This document shows, piece after piece, positions 51,728 to 63,368 of a DNA stretch of 64,000 nt; the first letter of the stretch is position 1, and each line of letters starts with the position of its first letter. The DNA is from Pelagibacteraceae bacterium AG-414-E02 (GTDB lineage Bacteria; Pseudomonadota; Alphaproteobacteria; Pelagibacterales; Pelagibacteraceae). The notes under the pieces are model-generated. The model was given only the letters and a program-made list of their open reading frames with translations, was not told the DNA's origin and searched no databases. Where the stretch lies: the NCBI GenBank assembly GCA_003214615.1, contig QCLK01000002.1, positions 62,001-126,000 on the forward strand, given 5' to 3'. Position numbers and translations under genes: made by a program.

Positions 51728-52675
51728 ATGGGAAAGTTGAAAGCCTTACTTTTAACAGAGGGCATGCACGGAATGATTAGTCAAGTAGAGGGAATGGCTA
51801 AGGCGTTAAATACTGAGTATAGTCATAAAATTGTAAGATTAAATTTTCCTTGGAATTTTATACCACCTAAATTTACACCCGTTTCACAAGCAATTTTAAA
51901 AGATAAAATTTATATAACCAACAACGAAAAACCGGATTTAATAATTTCCTGTGGAAGAAAAAGTGTAATCCCATCAATTTTTCTCAAGAAGAAGAATCCA
52001 AAAATATTCACGATTCACATCCAGGACCCAAAAGTAAATTTAAAAAATTTTGATGCAATAGTAGCCCCAGAGCATGACAATTTAAAAGGAGAAAATGTCT
52101 ATAATTCCAAGGGTGCAATCCATTACATAACTGAATTAGAAATAAGTAAAGCCAGACAATATTTAGCTGATAAAATTAAAAGTGAAAAAATAGTTTCACT
52201 AATTTTGGGAGGGCCAAATAAATATTATAAATTTGACAAAGCTGAGTTAGTTGAAATATTTAATGAGATAAAAAAAATTTTTGTTTCTGATGGTTATAAG
52301 ATAATTATAATTCCATCAATGCGGACTCCTAAAAAAATTATTGATTTAGCAATAAGAGAAATGAGCTCCTGTGGTCATGTTGTAAATAAAGTAGATAAGC
52401 AAGCTTATTTATCTGCATACGCACTTGCAAATTATGTAATAGTAACATGCGATTCTACATCTATGATTTCAGAGGCCGCAACTTCTGGCAAACCTATATT
52501 TGTTGCTCACATGAAACCCAAAAAAGATAATTATAGATTTATAAGATTTTTTGAACTATTTAAACAAATGGGGATTACTAGAGATTTGGGAAAAAAAGTT
52601 GAAACTTGGACATATATTAAACACAATGAAGCGCAAAGAATAGCATTGGAGATAAAAAATAAAATAAAAAATTAA
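51728..52675 (+). CDS. ELM1-family (mitochondrial fission ELM1-like) protein
   Basis: GMISQVEGMAKAL, ISCGRKSVIPSIFLKK, HIQDPKV, VTCDSTSMISEAATSGKPIFV. Confidence 0.85.
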   Translation: MGKLKALLLTEGMHGMISQVEGMAKALNTEYSHKIVRLNFPWNFIPPKFTPVSQAILKDKIYITNNEKPDLIISCGRKSVIPSIFLKKKNPKIFTIHIQDPKVNLKNFDAIVAPEHDNLKGENVYNSKGAIHYITELEISKARQYLADKIKSEKIVSLILGGPNKYYKFDKAELVEIFNEIKKIFVSDGYKIIIIPSMRTPKKIIDLAIREMSSCGHVVNKVDKQAYLSAYALANYVIVTCDSTSMISEAATSGKPIFVAHMKPKKDNYRFIRFFELFKQMGITRDLGKKVETWTYIKHNEAQRIALEIKNKIKN

Positions 52676-52679
52676 TTTA

Positions 52680-53345
52680 ATGGAATTTTTAAATTCTTTA
52701 AAAAAAAGATCTAAACATTACAGCACACCTTTTAGTCATTGGGAGCTAAATGAACCATTAACGCAAGAAACAATAAAAGAAATTTGCAAAGCTGAAATTA
52801 TAGATTTAACCAAAATAAACATAAATTATGACGGAACCAGAGCCATTGATGGAGGTGAAGGAAAATTTAGAAAAGGCTTATCGCATGGGGGAAAGGCAAT
52901 AAAATTTCGATGTTTTATTAACAAAGATAACTCGAATGATTTTCCTAATCTAAATAATTTAATAGAAGAATTAAGATCAAAAGATACACACGGCTATATT
53001 AGTGAACTGATAAAAAAAGATCTTTCCAATACTTATGTAAGAGTTGAAGTTATATGTGACCGTCAAGGTTTTTGGTTAAAGCCTCACTGCGATATTAAAG
53101 AAAAGTTAATTTCTTGTCTTTTGTTTGCAAACCCTTTTAATGAAGACGAAAGTTTAGGAACAGACTTTTATGATGAAAAATTAAATAAAGTCAAGACTGT
53201 TCCATACAAAGACAATTATGGATATTTTTTTACAAGTGGACCAAACACTTGGCATGGTATGGAAAAAAAAGAAATTAAAAAAGAGAGAAGGTGCTTACAA
53301 ATTAATTACGTTTCGTTCGAAACTGATTGGAAAGTCAAAACCTAA
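52680..53345 (+). CDS. Putative 2OG-Fe(II) oxygenase-like protein
   Basis: Possible facial triad: [15 protein letters not shown] ... [22 protein letters not shown]. Confidence 0.6.
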   Translation: MEFLNSLKKRSKHYSTPFSHWELNEPLTQETIKEICKAEIIDLTKININYDGTRAIDGGEGKFRKGLSHGGKAIKFRCFINKDNSNDFPNLNNLIEELRSKDTHGYISELIKKDLSNTYVRVEVICDRQGFWLKPHCDIKEKLISCLLFANPFNEDESLGTDFYDEKLNKVKTVPYKDNYGYFFTSGPNTWHGMEKKEIKKERRCLQINYVSFETDWKVKT

Positions 53346-56300
53346 AGTTCTTGAATAGCTTTTACATTTATTTTTTTTGATTTAAGTGATTTTATTCCTT
53401 CTAAACAAGCATAAGCAGTGGACATATTTGTGCAATAAGGAACTTTATTAATTAAAGTTGCTCTTCTTAAAGAAGTTGAGTCATAAACACGATAAGCACG
53501 TTTTCCTCCTCCAGTATTTATTACCAAAGAGATTTTTTTTGCATTAAGTATATCAACAATATGAGGAGATCCTCCGCTTACTTTATTTACTTTTTTGCAT
53601 TTAATACCATTTTTTCTAATTGCATTTGCAGTACCTTCAGTGCCGCAAAGTGTAAAATTTAAATCAACTAATTTTTTTGCCAAATCTATCCCTTCTTTTT
53701 TATGTTTATCTTTTAAGGAGATAAATGCTAATCCTTTAGTAGGTAATGAGTTTCCGGAAGAAATTTGACTTTTTGCGTAAGCAAGGCCAAAATCTTTGTC
53801 CATTCCCATTACTTCTCCCGTGGATTTCATTTCAGGCCCTAACAACACATCAACATTTGGAAATTTGTTAAATGGAAATACAGCTTCTTTCACAGCAAAC
53901 ATATTCTTGTTTTTATTGGTCAAATTAAATTTGGATAATTTTTTACCGGTCATTACTCTCGAAGCAATTTTTGCTAAAGGGATACCCTTAGCTTTTGAGA
54001 CAAATGGAACAGTTCTACTTGCTCTTGGATTTACTTCAATTATGTAAATTTCATCATTTTTGATTGCATATTGTACATTCATAAAACCCTTTACTTTTAA
54101 TGATAATGCTAATTTTTCTGTTTGGTTTTTAATTTCAGCTATTAATTTTTTTTTTATAGCAACTGGGGGCAGACAACATGCCGAGTCGCCTGAGTGGATA
54201 CCTGCTTCTTCAATGTGTTGCATTATTCCAGCAACAAATACTTCTTTTCCATCTGAAATAGCATCAACATCAACTTCCATTGCATTATTAATAAATTTAT
54301 CTATTAATATTGGATTATTTTCTGCGGCTTTGAAAGCCTCCTCAACAAAATTTTTTAACTGATTCCTTTCGTGAACTATTTCCATTGCTCTGCCACCCAG
54401 AACATAAGACGGTCTAACAACCAAGGGTAAACCAATTCTGTTAGCAATTTTAATTGCTTCACCATAGGATTTTGCAATTCCACTGTCTGCTTGTTTTAAT
54501 TTTAATTTAATTAAAAGTTTTCTAAATCTGTCTCTGTCTTCTGCAAGATCAATCGAAGAATACTGGGTTCCTAAAATAGGTAATGAATTTTCATATAAAA
54601 ATTTTGCTAACCTAATAGGAGTTTGTCCGCCAAATTGAGCTATTATACCTATTAAATTACCCTTAGATTTTTCTTTTAAAATTATGTTGTGGACATACTC
54701 TTCAATCAATGGCTCAAAATATAATCTATCGCTAGTATCATAATCGGTAGAAACAGTTTCGGGATTGCAATTTATCATTATCGTTTCATACCCTTCTTCC
54801 TTTAGAGAAAAACTTGCCTGGCAACAGCAGTAATCAAATTCAATGCCTTGACCGATTCTATTAGGTCCGCCGCCTAAAATAATTACTTTTTTACTTGATG
54901 ATGGATTGGCTTCACATTCTGTCTTAAGCATAAAATTTCTTTGATATGTTGAATACATATAAGGTGTAAAAGATTTGAATTCAGCCGCACAAGTATCTAC
55001 TTTTTTATACAACGGAAAAATATTTAAAGCCAATCTTCTTCTTCTAACAATTTTTTCTTTTAAACCAGATAATTGAGATAATTTTTTATCTGAGAATCCT
55101 ATTGATTTTATTCTATTAAATTCGTTAAAATTTTTAGGCAGACCCCTTTTCATGATACTATTTTCTGTATCTACAATTTCTTTTATTTGTTCTAAAAACC
55201 AGGGATCTACTCTTGATAATCTGTAAATTTTACTAATTTTAATTTTTTTACGTATTGCTTCAGCAATTAGTAAAATTTTATTTGGTATATTTATCTTTAA
55301 TTTTTTTTCAATTTCCTTTTTGCTTAAATTAAATATTCTATCTAATCCTGAAAAACCAACTTCTAAAGAAACCAAGGCTTTTTGGAGAGATTCTTTAAAG
55401 TTCCTTCCTATTGCCATTGCTTCCCCAACTGATTTCATCGAAGTGCCTAGTATTGCAGGGGTTGTAGAAAACTTTTCAAAAGTAAATCTTGGAACTTTAG
55501 TAACCACATAATCTATTGTTGGTTCGAAGGAAGCGGGAGTTACTTTTGTAATTTCATTTTTTAACTCATCGAGCGTGTAACCTATAGCCAGTTTTGTTGC
55601 AACTTTAGCTATTGGAAAACCAGTTGCCTTGGAGGCGAGCGCTGATGATCTAGACACTCTAGGGTTCATTTCTATTACGACCATTCTTCCATTTTTTGGA
55701 TTTATAGCAAACTGAACATTCGACCCGCCAGTTTCGACTCCAATTTTTCTAAGACACGCTATAGAGGCATTTCTCATAATTTGATATTCTTTATCTGTTA
55801 AAGTTAAGGCAGGCGCTATTGTAATAGAATCTCCAGTATGAACTCCCATGGGATCTAAATTTTCAATTGAGCATACAATTATGCAGTTATCATTTTTATC
55901 TCTCACAACTTCCATTTCAAATTCTTTCCAACCTTCTAGGCACTCCTCGACTAAAACTTGATTTACAGGAGACGCTTCCAAGCCTTCTTTTATAATTTTG
56001 AAAAATTCATTTTTGCTTTTAGCAATACCACTTCCAAGGCCTCCAAGTGTAAAAGCTGGTCTAATAATTGCAGGCAATCCTATTTTTTTTAAACATTTTT
56101 GTGTTTGCTTTAAGTTATTAACTATATTTGATTTTGGAAGATCTAGGCCAATGTCAGACATATTTTTTCTAAATTTTTTTCTATCTTCTGCATTTGAAAT
56201 CGCTTTAGAATTTGCCCCAATTAATTCAATTTTATATTTTTTTAATAGTCCATTTTTTTCAGCTTCCATTGCTAAATTTAATGCAGTTTGACCTCCCATG

Positions 56301-56566
56301 GTTGGTAAAATTGCATCAGGTTTTTCTTTTATTAAAATTTTTTCTAAAATTTCTATCGTAATTGGTTCAATGTATGTTTTGTCAGCAACTCCAGGATCCG
56401 TCATAATAGTTGCGGGATTTGAATTTATTAAAATTACTTTGTATTCTTCATCTTTTAGTGCTTTACACGCTTGTGTTCCTGAGTAATCAAATTCACATGC
56501 TTGCCCAATGATTATTGGTCCAGCACCGATTACTAAAATTTTTTTAATATCTTTTCTTTTTGGCAT
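53342..56566 (-). CDS. carB: Carbamoyl-phosphate synthase large subunit
   Basis: [37 protein letters not shown]; second ATP-grasp half [20 protein letters not shown] at 56566. Confidence 0.97.
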   Translation of the reverse strand: MPKRKDIKKILVIGAGPIIIGQACEFDYSGTQACKALKDEEYKVILINSNPATIMTDPGVADKTYIEPITIEILEKILIKEKPDAILPTMGGQTALNLAMEAEKNGLLKKYKIELIGANSKAISNAEDRKKFRKNMSDIGLDLPKSNIVNNLKQTQKCLKKIGLPAIIRPAFTLGGLGSGIAKSKNEFFKIIKEGLEASPVNQVLVEECLEGWKEFEMEVVRDKNDNCIIVCSIENLDPMGVHTGDSITIAPALTLTDKEYQIMRNASIACLRKIGVETGGSNVQFAINPKNGRMVVIEMNPRVSRSSALASKATGFPIAKVATKLAIGYTLDELKNEITKVTPASFEPTIDYVVTKVPRFTFEKFSTTPAILGTSMKSVGEAMAIGRNFKESLQKALVSLEVGFSGLDRIFNLSKKEIEKKLKINIPNKILLIAEAIRKKIKISKIYRLSRVDPWFLEQIKEIVDTENSIMKRGLPKNFNEFNRIKSIGFSDKKLSQLSGLKEKIVRRRRLALNIFPLYKKVDTCAAEFKSFTPYMYSTYQRNFMLKTECEANPSSSKKVIILGGGPNRIGQGIEFDYCCCQASFSLKEEGYETIMINCNPETVSTDYDTSDRLYFEPLIEEYVHNIILKEKSKGNLIGIIAQFGGQTPIRLAKFLYENSLPILGTQYSSIDLAEDRDRFRKLLIKLKLKQADSGIAKSYGEAIKIANRIGLPLVVRPSYVLGGRAMEIVHERNQLKNFVEEAFKAAENNPILIDKFINNAMEVDVDAISDGKEVFVAGIMQHIEEAGIHSGDSACCLPPVAIKKKLIAEIKNQTEKLALSLKVKGFMNVQYAIKNDEIYIIEVNPRASRTVPFVSKAKGIPLAKIASRVMTGKKLSKFNLTNKNKNMFAVKEAVFPFNKFPNVDVLLGPEMKSTGEVMGMDKDFGLAYAKSQISSGNSLPTKGLAFISLKDKHKKEGIDLAKKLVDLNFTLCGTEGTANAIRKNGIKCKKVNKVSGGSPHIVDILNAKKISLVINTGGGKRAYRVYDSTSLRRATLINKVPYCTNMSTAYACLEGIKSLKSKKINVKAIQEL

Positions 56567-57755
56567 TTTTTTTAATATTGTTAATGAATTCTTGAAATAA
56601 GTATACACTATCTTGTGGACCAGGATTAGATTCCGGGTGATATTGAACAGAGAAAACAGGTTTATTTTTTAATCTAATTCCTTCGATGCAGTTATCAAAT
56701 AATGATTTATGAGTTATCTCTACATTTTTAGGTAAACTTTTTTTAACAATTTCAAAACCATGATTTTGAGATGTAATTTCTACATTACTGTTAGTTAAAT
56801 TTTTGACAGGATGATTTGCTCCTCTATGTCCGAGTTTCATTTTTTTTGTTTTTGCACCAAGTGCCAATGCAAGTATTTGATGACCAAGACAAATACCAAA
56901 AATAGGCATTTCTTTTTTAATTAAAGTTTTAATAATTCCAATAGCATATTTTCCTGTAGCGGCTGGATCGCCAGGTCCATTAGACAAAAATACGCCATCT
57001 GGTTTCATTTTCAATATTTTTTCTGCACTTGTTTTGCAAGAAACTATACTGACTTCGCATTTGAAATCAGAAAAATATCTAAGAATATTTTTTTTTATTC
57101 CATAATCTATTGCTATAATTTTAAATGATTTGGTTTTATTTTTTAAAAATCTACTTTCTTTTTTCCAAGTTTTAAATCCTACCCACTTATAATTTTTTTT
57201 AGTTGTAACTTTTTCAGCTAAATCTAAGTTTTTTAAACCATTCCATTTATTTGACAAATTTTTTAGTTTATTAATATTAAATTTCCCCTTTTTGGAATAT
57301 GAAATAGTACCCTTGGGCGCGCCCTTATCTCTTATAAAGTTTGTTAAACTTCTTGTATCAAGGCCAGTAATACCAACAATTTTATTTTTTTTTAACCAAT
57401 TATCTAAATGTTTTAAAGCTCTATAGTTTGACGGGTTTGAAATTTCAGAATTAAAAATTACTCCTCTAGTCCAAATTTTATCAGATTCATGGTCATCGTT
57501 ATTTGTTCCAACATTTCCGATGTGTGGAAATGTAAAATTAATTATTTGCCCAGCATAAGAGGGATCCGATATTATTTCCTGATAACCTGTTATAGAAGTG
57601 TTAAAACAAACTTCCCCAGTCGTTGTACTTTCAAATCCAAATCCATGTCCTTTAAAAAAACTGCCATCTTCTAAAACTAAAACGCCTGTAGGATTAATCT
57701 TTTTAAGATTATCTTGTGATGTATGGGTTAAATTTGTTTTTACCACCAAATACAA
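56544..57755 (-). CDS. carA: Carbamoyl-phosphate synthase small subunit (non-ATG start, TTG 57755 or GTG 57746)
   Basis: [46 protein letters not shown]. Confidence 0.94.
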   Translation of the reverse strand: MYLVVKTNLTHTSQDNLKKINPTGVLVLEDGSFFKGHGFGFESTTTGEVCFNTSITGYQEIISDPSYAGQIINFTFPHIGNVGTNNDDHESDKIWTRGVIFNSEISNPSNYRALKHLDNWLKKNKIVGITGLDTRSLTNFIRDKGAPKGTISYSKKGKFNINKLKNLSNKWNGLKNLDLAEKVTTKKNYKWVGFKTWKKESRFLKNKTKSFKIIAIDYGIKKNILRYFSDFKCEVSIVSCKTSAEKILKMKPDGVFLSNGPGDPAATGKYAIGIIKTLIKKEMPIFGICLGHQILALALGAKTKKMKLGHRGANHPVKNLTNSNVEITSQNHGFEIVKKSLPKNVEITHKSLFDNCIEGIRLKNKPVFSVQYHPESNPGPQDSVYLFQEFINNIKKNAKKKRY

Positions 57756-57888
57756 CTCATGAGTTAAAGGCTTTTACAATAAAACAAGATTTTGCGCAAG
57801 ATGTGAAAAAGGTTTTATAACGTCAAGATAGAATTTTTTTCTTTTGAAGAAATTTGATCAGTAAAGTAAATTGATATTTTTATAATTC

Positions 57889-58350
57889 ATGTCATTACGA
57901 GAGAAAATAAACGAACAGTTTAATACTGCGCTAAAAAGCAAAAACAAGACTTTGATTTCTACTCTACGTTTAGTTTTAGCAGCTATTAAAGAAAGAGATA
58001 TCGCTAATAGATCAGCAGAGAAAAAAGAGGATATAAAAGATCCTGAAATATTAAAAGTTTTGCAAAAAATGAAAAAGCAAAGACAAGAATCAGCAGATTT
58101 ATATAAAAAAGGGGAGAGAATGGAGTTATTTAAGATAGAAGAAAATGAGATCAAAATAATCGATTCGTTTTTGCCTAAGCAGCTTAACGAAGAAGAAACA
58201 AAAAAAATTTGTGAAGAAACAATAAAGTCATTGGGAGCATCAAGTATGAAAGATATGGGAAAAATTATGGGAACCCTAAAAAAAAAATATTCTACCTCAA
58301 TAGATTTTTCTAAAGTTAATTCAATTGTTAAAGGGCTGCTAGAAAAATGA
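57889..58350 (+). CDS. GatB/YqeY domain protein
   Basis: LREKINEQFNTALKSKNKTLISTLRLVLAAIKERDI; FLPKQLNEEE. Confidence 0.92.
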   Translation: MSLREKINEQFNTALKSKNKTLISTLRLVLAAIKERDIANRSAEKKEDIKDPEILKVLQKMKKQRQESADLYKKGERMELFKIEENEIKIIDSFLPKQLNEEETKKICEETIKSLGASSMKDMGKIMGTLKKKYSTSIDFSKVNSIVKGLLEK

Positions 58351-60134
58351 AATATCCCAAAGAATATCTTGAAGAAATTAAACTAAGATTAAAAGTGTCA
58401 CAAGTTGTTGGTAAGCATGTAAAATTAAAAAAACGTGGAAAAGAATTTGTTGGTTTATCTCCTTTTTCAAATGAAAAGACTCCCTCTTTCACCGTTAATG
58501 ATGAAAAAGGATTTTATCATTGCTTTAGTTCTGCCGAGCACGGAAATATTTTTGATTTCTTAATGAAAATAAAAAATTATAAGTTTGGAGAAGCTGTAAG
58601 AACACTCGCGTCTGATGCTGGAATGGAACCTTATAGATTTACTAAACAAGATGAGGAAAAAGAAAATAGGTGGAAAATTTATAAAAATATTTTAGAAAAA
58701 TATGTAAATTTTTGTCATCAGGAATTAATTTTAGAAAAATATCCAGAAGCAACGAAATACTTAAGCGAAAGAAAAATTACGAAAAAAGAAATTGACTTCT
58801 TTAAAATCGGTTATGCTTCAAAAGAAAATAACTTTTATGAAATTTTAAAAAAAGAATTTGATGATAAACAAATTAGTTCTTCTGGCATTTATTATTTTGA
58901 TGAAAATAAAAAAAAATATGTGGATAGATTTAGAAACAGAATTATATTTCCAGTTAAAAGTTTAAACGGTTCTTTTATTGCTTTAGGAGGAAGAGTTATT
59001 TCAAAAACAACTTTTGCAAAATATATAAATTCCCCTGAGACTGAATTTTATAAAAAAGGAAACAACTTATATAATATAAGTGCTGCCAGGGAATTAAGAG
59101 ATAAAAATGAAGAAATTTTTATAGTGGAAGGTTATATGGATGTTGTTAATTTGCACAAATTTGGCATTCAAAACGTTGTAGCAAATTTAGGAACAGCCAT
59201 GACAGAACGACAAATAGATCTAGTTTGGAAATTTTTTAAAAAACCAACTATTTGTTTAGATGGCGATGTAAGCGGTCAAAAAGCAGCTTTACGTGCGGCT
59301 GAAAGACTTTTTCCATTAATGAAGCCAGATTTTAATATTTATTTTTTGACCTTGCCTGAAAATTTAGATCCAGATTCTTATATAAATCAAAAAGGTAAAG
59401 AATCTTTTTTAAGATTATCTGACAGCAAAATTGAAATTGAGAATTTCATTTGGGATTCTTATTATAAAGAAATCGATAAAAATAATCCACGCTCTCTTAC
59501 TTTGTTTGAAAAAAAAATAAAAACACTTTGTAGTGAAGTAAAAGATAAAACATTAGCTAAGTATTTTCTTGAGAACTTTGCACAAAGAATGAGTGAGTTT
59601 ACGCCAAATTTAAATTTTAATAAAAATAAATTTTCAAAATTTATTAAGCCACATTCGCCACTAAAACAAACGCGAGAAATATATCAACGAAGAAATAAAT
59701 TTACTGAAAAAGAATTAAAAGAATTTTCTATTTTATTTTTAGTCATAAATAATTTAGATATTTTTAGAAAAAATATAGAGTCGCTTTCCGAAGTTAATTT
59801 TTCTTCTGATTTGATGAAAAGTTTTAAGGAAAAACTTATGAATTACTTATTATCTGAAAAATTTTTTGATAAAAAAAAATTAGATATAAATGATGTTGAT
59901 AGAAAATTTGCAGAAATTTTAGATCTTATAAATCTTAATGCCCCTGTCAAAATGATTTCCACGAACAAGACAGAAGAAGAAATTATTACAATATTTAATG
60001 AAATAATTAAGGAAATTAGAAAAATTGATCTCCGTAAAAAAATAGAATCTTTGGAAGACAAGGTTTCCTTAAATCTTGATGAAAAGCTATATTCAGAGCT
60101 CTTATCACTGAGAAACCAATTAAAAGGAGGGTAA
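58347..60134 (+). CDS. dnaG: DNA primase with atypical N-terminal zinc-binding region
   Basis: SPFSNEKTPSFTV, IFIVEGYMDVVNLHKFG TOPRIM, LDGDVSGQKAALRAAERLFP. Confidence 0.94.
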   Translation: MKYPKEYLEEIKLRLKVSQVVGKHVKLKKRGKEFVGLSPFSNEKTPSFTVNDEKGFYHCFSSAEHGNIFDFLMKIKNYKFGEAVRTLASDAGMEPYRFTKQDEEKENRWKIYKNILEKYVNFCHQELILEKYPEATKYLSERKITKKEIDFFKIGYASKENNFYEILKKEFDDKQISSSGIYYFDENKKKYVDRFRNRIIFPVKSLNGSFIALGGRVISKTTFAKYINSPETEFYKKGNNLYNISAARELRDKNEEIFIVEGYMDVVNLHKFGIQNVVANLGTAMTERQIDLVWKFFKKPTICLDGDVSGQKAALRAAERLFPLMKPDFNIYFLTLPENLDPDSYINQKGKESFLRLSDSKIEIENFIWDSYYKEIDKNNPRSLTLFEKKIKTLCSEVKDKTLAKYFLENFAQRMSEFTPNLNFNKNKFSKFIKPHSPLKQTREIYQRRNKFTEKELKEFSILFLVINNLDIFRKNIESLSEVNFSSDLMKSFKEKLMNYLLSEKFFDKKKLDINDVDRKFAEILDLINLNAPVKMISTNKTEEEIITIFNEIIKEIRKIDLRKKIESLEDKVSLNLDEKLYSELLSLRNQLKGG

Positions 60135-60196
60135 ATAAGCTATAGATTTTTTTTTTTTAATTATTATATATATCTTTCCGCTTACAGTTAAAAGAA

Positions 60197-62122
60197 ATGA
60201 AAAATACAATGGAAAAATTAATCACCAAATCCTTCAATAGATTGCTTGATAAAGGTATTCATAGAGGATTTATTACTTATGATGAACTAGGCAAATCTCT
60301 TGGTAAAAGACATTTTAGTCAAGAAAATATAGAAAAGGCTTTTTTTTATATTTTTGATAACAAGGTTTGTTTAGTTAAAGAAAAAAAAGAATATCGTTCA
60401 TTTAAAAAGAAAGAATCTTCATCATCTGAAACAGATAAGAATTTAGAAACTGATAAAAGTGATGATCCTATAAGAATGTACTTGAGAGAAATGGGTGGCG
60501 TAGACCTACTTTCTCGTGAGGGCGAAATTGCTATAGCAAAAAGAATTGAAGAAGGAAAAAATGTTATGATAGGTGCTCTTTCGAAGAGTCCTCTAACAGC
60601 AAAAAAAATCTTTGAATGGAGAGCAAAGTTAGAAAGCAATGAAATGTTAGTGAGAGAGATTATAGATATAGACTCGAGCTATGTAGATATTGAATCAGAT
60701 GAAACCAGTGCTGTTACAAAAGGAAAATTAAAAAATAAAAAAGAAGATGAAGATAAATCAGAAAAATTAACAAAAGATAAAAAAGAAAAAAGTGATGAAA
60801 AAGAGAACGAGGACAAAGATAAGGAAAAAGAAAATGAATATTCCGATGAAGATGAATTTAACCCTTCACTGGCTGTAATGGAAGAAGAAATAAAACCTCA
60901 AGTTATTTCTACGATGAATTTTCTTTTTAAAAATTATAGCAAATTAATTAAATATCAAAAAGAAAAATTAAATTGTGCTTTAAATGCTAAAGAGTTTACA
61001 AGAGCTAAAGAAAAAGGGTACCAAAAAATTCAAAGTGAAATAGTTAAAAAAATAAAAACACTTCAACTAAGCCAATCCGTACTAGAAGATTTAGTCCAAT
61101 CCCACTATGACCAGAATAAAAAAATTATTTCTTTAGAAGGTCTTTTAATGAGAACTGCATTAGAAAACAAAATTTCAAGAGAAGAGTTTCTAAAATATTA
61201 CTTGGGAAACGAAATTAATCCAAATTTTGAATCATTTCTTAGTGAAAATGATCAATGGAAAAGTTTTTTTAAAAAGAAAAAGAAAGAGTTTAATGAAATT
61301 AGAGAAAGACTGGTCGAATTTAGTAATTCAATTGAATTACCGGTAAGCGAATTTAAACAAATAGTTAGTAGAATACAAAAGGGCGATAAAGAATCAAGGG
61401 TAGCAAAAAAGGAAATGGTAGAGGCAAATTTAAGATTAGTAATATCAATTGCAAAAAAATACACAAATAGAGGTTTGCAGTTTTTGGATTTAATTCAAGA
61501 GGGGAACATAGGTTTAATGAAAGCGGTTGATAAATTTGAATATCAAAGAGGTTATAAATTTTCCACTTATGCTACTTGGTGGATTAGGCAAGCAATAACG
61601 AGATCAATAGCTGACCAAGCAAGAACAATTAGAATACCAGTTCATATGATTGAAACAATTAATAAACTTGTTAGGACATCAAGACAAATTTTGAGTGAGA
61701 GAGGAAGAGAGCCAACACCAGAAGAGTTAGCAAAAAAATTGGCTATGCCTTTAGAAAGAGTTAGAAAAGTTTTAAAAATATCCAAAGAGCCAATTTCCCT
61801 TGAAACCCCAGTTGGTGATGAAGAAGATAGTAATTTAGGAGATTTTATAGAAGATCAAAATGCTCTACAGCCTCTTGACGCTTCGATCAGATCAAACTTG
61901 GGAGAATCTACAACTAAAATTTTAGCAACACTTACGCCAAGAGAAGAAAGAGTTTTAAGAATGCGTTTTGGTATTGGAATGAATACTGATCACACATTAG
62001 AAGAAGTTGGATTACAATTTTCTGTCACAAGAGAAAGAATTAGACAAATTGAAGCAAAGGCTTTGAGGAAACTTAAACATCCAAGCAGATCAAAACATTT
62101 AAAAAGTTTCTTAGAAAAATAA
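60197..62122 (+). CDS. rpoD: RNA polymerase sigma factor RpoD
   Basis: [55 protein letters not shown]-terminal region 4. Confidence 0.97.
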   Translation: MKNTMEKLITKSFNRLLDKGIHRGFITYDELGKSLGKRHFSQENIEKAFFYIFDNKVCLVKEKKEYRSFKKKESSSSETDKNLETDKSDDPIRMYLREMGGVDLLSREGEIAIAKRIEEGKNVMIGALSKSPLTAKKIFEWRAKLESNEMLVREIIDIDSSYVDIESDETSAVTKGKLKNKKEDEDKSEKLTKDKKEKSDEKENEDKDKEKENEYSDEDEFNPSLAVMEEEIKPQVISTMNFLFKNYSKLIKYQKEKLNCALNAKEFTRAKEKGYQKIQSEIVKKIKTLQLSQSVLEDLVQSHYDQNKKIISLEGLLMRTALENKISREEFLKYYLGNEINPNFESFLSENDQWKSFFKKKKKEFNEIRERLVEFSNSIELPVSEFKQIVSRIQKGDKESRVAKKEMVEANLRLVISIAKKYTNRGLQFLDLIQEGNIGLMKAVDKFEYQRGYKFSTYATWWIRQAITRSIADQARTIRIPVHMIETINKLVRTSRQILSERGREPTPEELAKKLAMPLERVRKVLKISKEPISLETPVGDEEDSNLGDFIEDQNALQPLDASIRSNLGESTTKILATLTPREERVLRMRFGIGMNTDHTLEEVGLQFSVTRERIRQIEAKALRKLKHPSRSKHLKSFLEK

Positions 62123-62136
62123 AATTTTAATCTTTA

Positions 62137-63015
62137 ATGATTAAATTATTTTGGAATACTCAAAATCAAAAAAACGATCCAAACAATAAAGAAGATAGAG
62201 CTTTAATTTGGGGTAAATATCACAGTGATTATTCGAAAGAATGGATCTATGAGATTCTTAATAAAATTCAATATGAAAAAATCGCAAATGAAAAAGATAT
62301 AGAAAGTGGAGATATTTTAATAATAGTGGATTCTTCAGTTGAACAGAAAAGTCAACTTTATGAAAAATTACAATTAGTATGCTCAAAAATGTTTTTAATT
62401 CATCTCGGTGATGAGCATGGCACATATAATTTAGAGTCTGTTTATAACAATTTTAGTTACGTATGGAGAACATTTTGTTCAAGTAAATATTTTAATAATG
62501 ATAAAATTAGGTGTTTTGGAATTGGATATAAATCTGGAATAATCCCAGTTAAAGAAATCAGTAAAAGGAAATATAAGTGGGCTTTTATGGGCACGCCTCA
62601 CAAGTCGAGTAGGCACGATTTATTATTTCAACTTTCTAGCATAAAACCTTCATTTTCACACAAGACAAAAAAATTTAACGAGGGAATTTTAAATTCAAAA
62701 GAAATGAACGAAATATTAGCATCAACAGAATTTGTTCCTTGCCCCAACGGTTTTGTACACCCTGAAACTTATAGACTTTACGAAGCATTAGAATCTGGCT
62801 GTATTCCAATTGTTGAAAATGCATATAAATATTACGATCGACTATATCCACACAATCCTTTTTTAAAAATTGATAAGTGGGAAGAGGCTAAATCAATAAT
62901 ATTAAAATGGGATAGTAAAAAAATTGAAAAAAAACAAGAAGAATGCAAATTATGGTGGAATCAATATAAAAATGAACTTCAAGAATTTATAAAAAAGAAA
63001 CTAAGCGATGAATGA
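62137..63015 (+). CDS. Exostosin-family glycosyltransferase-like protein
   Basis: FVPCPNGFVHPETYRLYEALESGCIPIVENAYKYYDRLYP. Confidence 0.75.
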   Translation: MIKLFWNTQNQKNDPNNKEDRALIWGKYHSDYSKEWIYEILNKIQYEKIANEKDIESGDILIIVDSSVEQKSQLYEKLQLVCSKMFLIHLGDEHGTYNLESVYNNFSYVWRTFCSSKYFNNDKIRCFGIGYKSGIIPVKEISKRKYKWAFMGTPHKSSRHDLLFQLSSIKPSFSHKTKKFNEGILNSKEMNEILASTEFVPCPNGFVHPETYRLYEALESGCIPIVENAYKYYDRLYPHNPFLKIDKWEEAKSIILKWDSKKIEKKQEECKLWWNQYKNELQEFIKKKLSDE

Positions 63016-63367
63016 CAGTAAATTACAAAAAATAAATATATTAATTAAAGAAAAGAAAGTAGACGAAGCACAATCTGAGATAGCAAGATTAGGACCAGAA
63101 TATTACAAAAATGCAGAGTATCTTTATTTAAGAAGCAAAATTTTTCATTCCAACAAGTTGTACTATTTAGCAATTGATACATTGCTTATATCTTTAGAAT
63201 TTGAACAAAACGATAAAGTTTATAATTCGCTTGCTGAAATTTATGATTTTTTAGGCAATAAAGAATTAAGTAAAAAACTTTTAGATTTAAATTTAAGAAT
63301 AACAACGGTAAATTCACTAAAAGATGAGTTATCAGGTATTTATCGAAAAGAATCTAAAGTAAATTAA
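63008..63367 (+). CDS. Small TPR-like protein
   Basis: Helical repeats: YLYLRSKIFHSNKLYYLAIDTLLISLEFEQNDKVYNSLAEIYDFLGN. Confidence 0.6.
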   Translation: MNDSKLQKINILIKEKKVDEAQSEIARLGPEYYKNAEYLYLRSKIFHSNKLYYLAIDTLLISLEFEQNDKVYNSLAEIYDFLGNKELSKKLLDLNLRITTVNSLKDELSGIYRKESKVN

Positions 63368-63368
63368 T

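Noticed and set aside
54060-54362. 100-aa plus-strand ORF inside carB (and similar ones at 53796, 55320, 55998, 56298)
   Set aside because: Antisense shadow ORFs within a clearly coding carB.
60135-60196. T12 tract after dnaG as an intrinsic terminator
   Set aside because: No stable GC hairpin precedes the T run, so it cannot be supported as a terminator.
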